Of a stretch of DNA of 25,598 nt, positions 7,356 to 15,400 are shown in pieces (position 1 is the stretch's first letter; the number at the start of each line of letters is the position of its first letter). Below the pieces are notes generated by a model. That model had not been told where the DNA came from. It ran no database searches and saw only the letters and a program-made list of their open reading frames with translations. The translations under genes and the position numbers were made by a program. Source of the stretch: an uncultured Oscillospiraceae bacterium (GTDB lineage: Bacteria > Bacillota > Clostridia > Oscillospirales > Oscillospiraceae); assembly GCA_934597175.1 (NCBI GenBank), contig CAKTQR010000034.1, positions 1-25,598 of the forward strand, in the 5' to 3' direction.

Positions 7356-9053
7356 TCAGTCTGTGGAGTTTACAGTGCGGAACGCCTCCTCGGCGGTCGT
7401 CGTTCCGTTCAAAACCAGCTTTACGCAGTCGTTTATAAGCGGCTCAAAGTCGCTTTCCTCAATAAGCCGCATAAGCTCGCTGTGCGGGACATTGTCCGCT
7501 ATCGCATGCTTTATCGGCGCAGTCAGCGTCAGAATCTCAAACACGGCAGTTCTGCCTCTGTAGCCGGTGTTGAAGCACAGGGGGCAGCCCTTGCCCTTAT
7601 AAAACTTCCGGCCGGGGACATACTGCATGTGCAGCATGCGCTGCTCCTCCTCGCTGGCAACATACTCCGTGCGGCAGTTCGGGCAGATGCGGCGCACCAG
7701 TCGCTGGCTTATGACGCCCTTGAGCGCACTGGAGATAAGAAAGCTCTCAACGCCCATGTCAAGCAGCCTGTCTATCGTCGAGGGCGCATCGTTCGTATGC
7801 AGCGTCGACAAAACAAGGTGGCCGGTGATGGCAGCTCGCATTGCGATATCCGCCGTTTCGCCGTCTCGTATCTCGCCGACGGCGATGATGTCCGGGTCCT
7901 GACGCAGGATGCTTCGCAGACCGCTCGAGAAGGTCATGCCCGTTTTCTCGTTTATCTGCACCTGATTGACGCCGTCAAAGTTATACTCCACGGGGTCTTC
8001 CAGCGTCACGAGGTTGACCTGCTCGGTGTTGAGCCTGCCTATCATCGTGTACATCGACGAGCTCTTACCCGAGCCTGTCGGTCCGACGATGAGGATAACG
8101 CCATTGCTGTTTTGCAGCAAATGGTTGAACTTTTCAAGGTTTTTGCCCTTGAGGCCGATACCGTCGGTATTCAAAAGCGAGCTTGACTTATTCAGCAGAC
8201 GGATAACGACCTTTTCACCGTAAACCGTCGGCAGCGTCGAGATTCGCAGGTCAACATCCTTTTCGCCGATGTGCACATTGCTTCGACCGTCGAGCGGGAT
8301 CTTGTGCTCGGCAATGTTCATGTTGCCCATGACCTTTATTCTCGCAATTACCGCACTCTGCGTCGCACGGGGCACGGTGAACACCTGACGCAGCACACCG
8401 TCTATCCTCATGCGGACATACATCGCCGACTCACGCGGCTCAAGATGGATATCCGAGCAGTTCTGGTTGACGGCGTATTCAAGAAAGCTGTTGACCAAGC
8501 GTATCGTCGGCGCAGCATTCTCGCTGTCAGCACCGATGATATTCGCAGCGGCAATATTCTGAAAATCCTTTGTCGTGTCGTCCTCAGACCCACGCAGCTC
8601 CTGCAGCGCCTTCTCGGCAGTCTCCGAGCCGTACAGGTCCGTGATGACCCTCGAGATCGCTTCGGCGGAGGCGAGCATCGGCACGACCTTGCGCTTGGAC
8701 GCCATGCGCACCTCGTCAATGGCGACGAAGTTGAGCGGGTCTGCCATCGCAATGTACACCGAACCGGTGTCCGCCTTGACGGGGGCGACATTGTGCTTTT
8801 TCGCGATCGAGCGGGGGAGCACCGACGCCATCTCCTTGGGGAGCATGGCACGGCTCAGGTCAATGTACTTCACATTAAGCTGCTTTTCCAAAGCCTGATA
8901 AAGCTTGTCCTGGGACACATAGCCCAAGTCGACAAGTATCTCACCGATTTTTTTGCCGTTGGATCGCTTCTGCATATCCAAGGCTTTTTTAAGCTGCTCG
9001 TCCGTGATGGATTCAGAGGCGACCAGCATTTCGCCGAGGCGCTTATATATCAT
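7356..9053 (-). CDS. pilB: Pilus extension ATPase PilB with MshEN-type N-terminal domain
   Basis: A 565-residue hexameric extension ATPase. The N-terminus (about 1-60) has two RLGEML.../KIGEIL... helical repeats ending in Lxx(A)LxxQ, the MshEN/T2SSE-N pattern; some MshEN domains bind c-di-GMP. The ATPase core has Walker A GPTGSGKS (324-331), Asp box LEDPVEY (351-357), Walker B IIAVGEIRD (389-397, E394 catalytic), His box GHLVLSTLHTND (411-422) and a zinc tetra-cysteine motif (C457, C460, C490, C493). It powers pilin polymerisation. It is the first gene of the leftward operon: AGGAGA lies upstream of the ATG at 9053 and a good promoter 76-104 bases upstream. The stop is 13 bases before pilT. 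Confidence 0.96.
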   Translation of the reverse strand: MIYKRLGEMLVASESITDEQLKKALDMQKRSNGKKIGEILVDLGYVSQDKLYQALEKQLNVKYIDLSRAMLPKEMASVLPRSIAKKHNVAPVKADTGSVYIAMADPLNFVAIDEVRMASKRKVVPMLASAEAISRVITDLYGSETAEKALQELRGSEDDTTKDFQNIAAANIIGADSENAAPTIRLVNSFLEYAVNQNCSDIHLEPRESAMYVRMRIDGVLRQVFTVPRATQSAVIARIKVMGNMNIAEHKIPLDGRSNVHIGEKDVDLRISTLPTVYGEKVVIRLLNKSSSLLNTDGIGLKGKNLEKFNHLLQNSNGVILIVGPTGSGKSSSMYTMIGRLNTEQVNLVTLEDPVEYNFDGVNQVQINEKTGMTFSSGLRSILRQDPDIIAVGEIRDGETADIAMRAAITGHLVLSTLHTNDAPSTIDRLLDMGVESFLISSALKGVISQRLVRRICPNCRTEYVASEEEQRMLHMQYVPGRKFYKGKGCPLCFNTGYRGRTAVFEILTLTAPIKHAIADNVPHSELMRLIEESDFEPLINDCVKLVLNGTTTAEEAFRTVNSTD

Positions 9054-9128
9054 TGCGAGGATCTCCTGCTATCGTTAAGTCAAGACAAAAATAAGCGTTT
9101 TGTCCATTTTATAAACAGTTCGTGTTAA

Positions 9129-9157
9129 ATCATACGGCTAAATCGCTGAAATTGCAA
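9129..9157 (-). promoter_or_regulatory. Predicted SigA promoter of the pilB operon
   Basis: On the minus strand, -35 TTGCAA (9152-9157) and -10 TATGAT (9129-9134) are separated by exactly 17 bases. The start of transcription would fall near 9122, giving a leader of about 69 nt before the pilB ATG. The leader contains a small GACAAAA/TTTTGTC stem. Confidence 0.65.
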
Positions 9158-9277
9158 GTATAATTTACAGAATAATCAATAATTTTTTATAGATTCACCA
9201 AAAATGGCGGTTTTTTAACCAAAAGTGTAATTTGCGCAAAAAAACCAAAAATTATTCAGCATTATTCCATATTTTCC

Positions 9278-9307
9278 TTGAATTTTGGGTACGGTTTGTG
9301 CTATGAT
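9278..9307 (+). promoter_or_regulatory. Predicted SigA promoter of the giant prepilin operon
   Basis: -35 TTGAAT (9278-9283) and -10 TATGAT (9302-9307) are 18 bases apart, giving a leader of about 100 nt before the ATG at 9413. The -10 hexamer is identical to that of the divergent pilB promoter, which fits coordinated use by the same sigma factor. Confidence 0.55.
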
Positions 9308-9412
9308 AAGTTAAAATTATTATGGCGTTATTGTGTCTATAGTATGAACAATGCGCCGTGATCGTTAAGATATTACAGCAATTTTTTGATAAAGCGAAAG
9401 GACACACCGGGT

Positions 9413-12400
9413 ATGTTGAACAAGCTTTTCGGAAAGCTATCGGGTGATTCAAGGAAAAAAGGCTTCACTATGACAGAGCTGATCGTCGTTGTCGGCATCA
9501 TTGCTATTGTCTGTGCGATAGCCATACCTGCGATCATCTCGATGAACAAGTCTCTTAAGTTTAAGCAGGCTAACGAGTACGCCGAGTCTATCTTTATGGC
9601 GGCTCAGGCTAACCTCACCGAAATGAGAAGTGACGGTCAGCTGATCGATCTGTTCGTGGAGGATAACGGCGCTAAGAAGATAACAGACGACGCCGCAGGC
9701 TTCCCCGATGATACGCTCCACCGTAATCAGTACATGTACGCAACGAGTGCAGACGCTGTTTATGATGTTCTCGTACCCAAGACGAGCGTTGACTCCGACG
9801 CAAGAGACGGTAATGTGCTCATCGAGTACAACCCCTATACCGGCAATGTCTATGCCGTGTTTTACAAGGACGGCGGCGATACGCTCTCGTATGACAATGT
9901 AAGCCGTGACGAGGACGCCCGTCGTGAACTGCTGCTCGGCTACTACTGCGGCAGCGCTCTGTCTACCGAGCCTCTGACCCCCGAGGATACCGAGGCAACG
10001 ATAGACTTCAAAAACGACCAGGAGTTCGTTGTCGAGATATCCGTACCCATCCCCCGGTCGTACATGAGCAACCCCAATGTGTTTGAAAGCGGTCTGGAGA
10101 TCTATCTGAGGGTCGACGGCGAGACCGTTGACGCTTCCAAGAGAAACGGCAAGCTCGGCTGGTACAGCACCCTGATGAAGGCGATGGACGATAACTCCAA
10201 CTGCCGTCGTTCCGAAGACGGCAAATCGATAATCGTCAGCTGCACGCTCGACAGCCTCAGGGAAAATTCGAGCTTTGCCCGCTACGCTCAGCTCAGCGGC
10301 GAGATAAAGCCCGCCTCCGACGCAGGCTTTGCACAGGTCAAGTCCAAGTCCGCTGCAGCGGCTTCCGATACCGCTACCAAGAATCTTACTGATGTTTCTT
10401 CCGAAACTGCGTTCAACATCTACCCGGGTGAGAACATAAGCATTTCCGCAGAAATAAACTTTAAGCCGTCCGCAAGCAAGGCATCTGTCAACATCCATGC
10501 CGATACGCTTACGAATGTAAACCCCATGTTCGATGTGCTCATGAAGAGCAAGGGCGACTCCAATAAGTTTATCCTCGGCGTGTCCAACGGCAGAAATCTG
10601 CAAAATCTCAATGCCATCGCTCCGAAAATTGCCCAAAATGTCAAGACCGTGTCGTTCACCGATGATATCGACTGGAACGATACCGTTACATATTATAATG
10701 ATGTAACGGACAGCACCGCAGAAGCCCCCGCCCGTGCGCTGCCGTATTTCGTCCCCATCCATAACGAGAATCTTTTCGGCACTGCACAGTTTGTGTATCC
10801 TTCTGCCGGCGGCAGCCTTTGGGATAAGATAAAGGGTGCTATTGAAAATATCTTTAAAATCAACCTGAACACGGCTGACGATGTGCCTACCCTGACCGAC
10901 GAGCTGGACAGACAGGTCAGCAACGGCAAGTATACCGCCACTCCCAATACCCATGCGACGGTATCCGGAGCAGGTCATAAGGTGCTCAATCTCAGGATAG
11001 ACGCATCTAAATACGATCTCGTCGGAGATTTCTACGCTCTCGATACCACGGGACTGACCGGAACGACAAGCAAGGACACCTTTACCGGTCTGTTCGGTTA
11101 TGTCAATACCTCCATCGACGGTCTGAGCGTCGTTAACCCTGTCATCAAGGGCGGCAGCTTTAACGGCACTAATAACCCCGCCACCGGCGCACTTGTCGGT
11201 GCAGCGGGCTTCAATACGCTTATCACAAATTGCAGCGCTTATATTGACACCAGCGCAGCTGCGGGCTTTAACAGAAGCCTGCTCCCCACCGGCGTTGCAA
11301 ATCAGCCTGCCTATGATTCAACAGTCAACAGCTACGGTGTTAAGGGCAGCGGCGCAGTCGGCGGCCTTGTCGGCTACGCAAAGTCCCACCGCACCGTTAC
11401 CGGCGAGCTGACAAGCGACAAGAGCACGCTTGCGTTTTCTAACTGCTTTGCCTCCGTTCCCGTCAGCGGTCACATGCGTGGCAGTTCTGCCAAGCATTAC
11501 GGCTACACCAACGGCGTCGGCGGCCTCGTCGGCAATGCCGAAATTTCGAACTTCTATAACTGCTACGCCTCCGGCGATGTTCGTGCCGACGGCGTGTATG
11601 TGCAGAATCTTCAGGATATAACCGGCGCAGTATCAAAAATCAAGGATACTTTCGCAAAATGGCTGGGTGAGGAAAGCGCAATCGACCTTTTGTATAACGG
11701 CCGCACCAGCATGGGTGCAGGCGGTTTCGTCGGCACGAGCCACGGTGTGCGTTACACCAACTGCTTTGCCTCCGGCGATGTGCTCGGCAGCAGCAAAAGC
11801 AGCAGTGAGCTCAAATCAAAGGGAACTGCCGGCTTTGTCGGCATCATGAGTTATGAGGAAACTCATGCTTACGGCAACGATGTAAACAAAATCAAGGATA
11901 AAGAGCATACCGATGTTGCGCAGATGACCGTTTTCCAGAACTGCTATGCTGTAGGTCTGGCAAAGAGCCAGCTCTCCGACGGTGCAAAGAATTCGGAGAA
12001 CTTCTCCGGCGCAAACTGCCGTATCAAGTTCGACGGCTTCGGCGGCACTGCAACGAAGTACTGGTCCGGCAGCTACTATCAGGTCTATGCGCCTTGGTGG
12101 TTCGGCACAAAGGTTACCCCCGATGAAAAAGGCATCGAGCGTCTGCCATATGAGAGCTTCATCTTTAAAGACAGCTATTACATAAGTCAGTATACCTCCG
12201 AGAACTCTGACCAGACAAATGCCTGCGCAAGCCCGGTCACTTACACTTCTCTTACGGATCTGACGGCAATGCAGAACAATTCTAGCTGGATCGACGACCA
12301 GCTGGCAAGAGTGAAGAGCCGTTCCATATCCAATATCGTCAACAGCATTAAGAGTGTCTTTGGAATTGACGATGATGCAAGAGATGAAAGCAACTGGGAT

Positions 12401-15400
12401 AACTTTGGCGGAGTTTACTTCGGCGAATGGACAAACGCCCATGTGGTACAAGACAAACAGTCCTGGCTTGGATGGACATGTAAAAGGTATGATGGTTTAA
12501 GATACGCTGCTCCTTTGAACGCTTGGCGTGGCGGCACTTTGGCAAGAGCGCTGATAAAAGATAGCGTCAGATTAGACAGAGTGGGCGATAATGATAACTA
12601 TGCTACCTATTACAAGAATTCACTCGGCGATTTGGACGGCATCTACAGAGCACTCTACAAAGAAGGCTTCCCCGCCTCCGAGTGGGATAAGGGCGGCACG
12701 GGCAGTGCGACCCATTCTTACGATACGGTCGTCACCGGCGCATACCCCTTCTCCAAGCTCAAGAAGACAAACGATGCGTCCATGGAATACTACGGACGCT
12801 GGCCGTCTAAGAAGCTCGCAGCCGGACTGGCTTATTATGAGCTTTACGACGACGGCAGCTACGGCTACTACTTTGACCGTGACCAGACCTCTACATTAAA
12901 TAATAGCAAGCCCATCGTGTCCGACGGCTATGCCATCCTCTCCTCGGACGCCAAGGATAAGATCACGGTCACTGTCGGCGACAAGACCTATACGCTTAAA
13001 AACGACGGCCAATACACTGCGACCTACACGACGGAAAACTCCGTTTACTATGTCCACCGCCTGCCCTGGGAGGCACTGCAAAACGGCAGCACGACCGAGT
13101 TCTATACGAAGATACGGGTCGTCATCAACGGTAAGACCGGCGAGACCTACACCTTCTACTTTAACCCCAATCTGGCGCTGACGCAGGTCAACCCCGTGGA
13201 CGACGGCAAGGACGGCTCGACCACAAAGTACACCGCCGTCAAGCCCACAAAAGCTCCGGAGCAGGTCTATATCAGAACTGCAAGACAGCTTGCGGCAATG
13301 GGCAGCAACTCCATGGCGCAGGTCGTAAAGAACAAGGACATAAGCTTCGTGCAGGAGCTTGATGTCAACGCAGCGAGCTACACTGCGGCAAGCTACACCA
13401 ACGCAGCTGCTCGCAAAAATGCAATAATAAACAACACCTCCGTCGCCGAGTTTGACGCTGCCTACACCGGCAAGGGCGTCAAGGAGCAGGCGACCGTAAG
13501 CGGGTTTAAAAACCCGATATTCAGCATCCTCGGCGAGACCGCCAAGGTCTCCGACCTCGCTATCAGCTGCTCCGGCGACCACGGCAGCACCGATGTCAAT
13601 GAAGCCGGTCTGCTCGCAGGCATCAATAAGGGCACGGTCACCAATGTCGATGTAACCGTCGCAGAAGCATCGGGCGTGACCGCAAAGCAGAGCGCAGGTC
13701 TGCTCATCGGCGTGAACAGCGGCACAGTGACCGACTGCGAGGCGACCGTCTCCGCAGCGGCGACCGTCAAGGCCGACGAATGTGCCGGCGGCGTCATCGG
13801 CATGAACACCGGCACCGGCACGGTCAAGGACTGCAAGGTCACCGTTAACGCACCCATGACCGTCAATGCGGCAAACGCAGGCGGCTTCGTCGGCGCAGCT
13901 CAGTCCGGCTCGGTATTTAATAATGTGGAAGTCAGCGGCAGCTCCATCGTGGGCACGACCTCGGTCGGCGCATTCGCCGGACTTCTTGACAACACCATCG
14001 CAAGCGACATCACCGTCACAGTCGGCGGCAATGTCAGCGCAAGCAAGACCGCAGCGGGCTTTGCAGCCAATGTCACGAGCGGCCGCCTCAGCGGCATCAC
14101 CGTCACAGTCGCCAAGGATGCAGCCGTCAGCGCAGAAAACGCAGCCGGCCTCATCGGCACGACAAACAGCACCGAGCTGAGCGACACCACCGTCAGCATC
14201 GCCGGTGCGATCAAAGGCAAAACCGGCGCAGTCGGCGCAGTCACCGACTTTGTCGGCGGCAGCACGACCACCGTCAAGGTGCTGCTCACCGGCGGCAAGA
14301 TAAGCGCCGCAAGCAACGCAGCGGGCTTCACGCTCGATGTCGACAGCAAGATCCAGGACAGCATCGTGTGCGGCGAGGGCGAGATCACCGCCACGGCTGA
14401 AAACGGCAGCGCCGCAGGCTTTGCGGTCAATGTTGCGGCGATGAAGGCCGGCAGCACCGACAGCCTGTTTAACTGCCTAGTAAGCCCCGCCGACCATACA
14501 AAAAATGACCTCTCGGCGGCATATCTGGCAAGCTCACTCGACGCCCTCAAGATAAGCGCCGCAAACGGCAGCGCCGCAGGCTTTGCGGTCAATGTCGTCG
14601 GCACTGTGCAAAACAGCACCGCAGTCGGCACTGTAACGGGCGCAAGCGCCGCGGGCTTTGCGGTCAATGTCGAAAGCAGCGGCTCGATAAGCGGCTGCAT
14701 GGCGAACACCGATACAAACGGCAGTGCCTTTGCAAAGAACAACGCCGGCCTCGTGTCCAACAGCTACGCATGGTACTCGGAAAACGGCACGGCGGACGAC
14801 ATAGCAAAGGACGCAGACGGCAACGCCGAGCATTACTACGCAAGCTACTTTGCACCCACAACCCCCAAGGACGGCGAGACATCTGCCGTGACCGTTGTCA
14901 AGGGCACGGATGTCACAAAGATCACCTATGACCAGCTCGCCACGCTCGAGCCCGAGGAGCTCAGCCCTGCCAGCGACAGGAACATCTGGAAGCTCGGCGG
15001 CAAGGACAGCGCCTATCCCTTCACCAAGATGCGGCCCGCAAACTACCCGTATCCCATGCTCCGTGAGCATTACGGCAACTGGGTCAATCCCACTCAGTAC
15101 GCCTACGGCTTTGCGTATTACGAGAAGGACAGCAAGGGCAATGTCAGGATGAAGCTTGTCGACACCTCCTTCATCGGCGATACCGACCTCAGAGGCCGCT
15201 TCTCGATGGATAACCTCGACAAGACCAATTCGACCACCATCGCCGAGACCGGCTATGCACTGTTCTATCATAATCCGGCGCAGATAGTCCTCAAGGACAC
15301 GGATAAGGATGTGTCGATGTTCGAGCAGTTCAGCGAGAATGATAAGCTCATCTTCACCGGCCTTAAGCAGACCTTCGTAACCGACGGAACGAAAACGGAG

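Larger units (their letters stand above)
9054..9412. other. AT-rich divergent control region between the two pilus operons
   Basis: These 359 bases are markedly more AT-rich than the genes on either side. They contain the putative promoters of pilB (minus) and of the giant prepilin gene (plus), whose -35 elements are about 120 bases apart, and several A/T tracts (for example around 9180-9250) that could bend DNA or bind regulators. No open reading frame of note and no recognisable riboswitch, including the c-di-GMP GEMM class, was seen. A TTG in frame at 9386 lacks ribosome-binding-site support, so the region is taken to run to the ATG at 9413. Confidence 0.7.

Noticed and set aside
6173..9128. 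Several 285-385-codon plus-strand frames opposite pilT and pilB
   Set aside because: Walker and His-box motifs establish the minus-strand genes. The opposing translations are Arg/His-rich shadows.
9054..9412. Possible c-di-GMP (GEMM) riboswitch ahead of a pilus operon
   Set aside because: I looked for the conserved GEMM core and its tetraloop/receptor stems on both strands and saw none. The leaders are AT-rich and short (about 70 and 100 nt).
9449..10978. 509-codon minus-strand frame opposite the start of the giant prepilin gene
   Set aside because: It is antisense to a clear prepilin leader and coding region, with no recognisable protein features. It is a shadow of codon bias.
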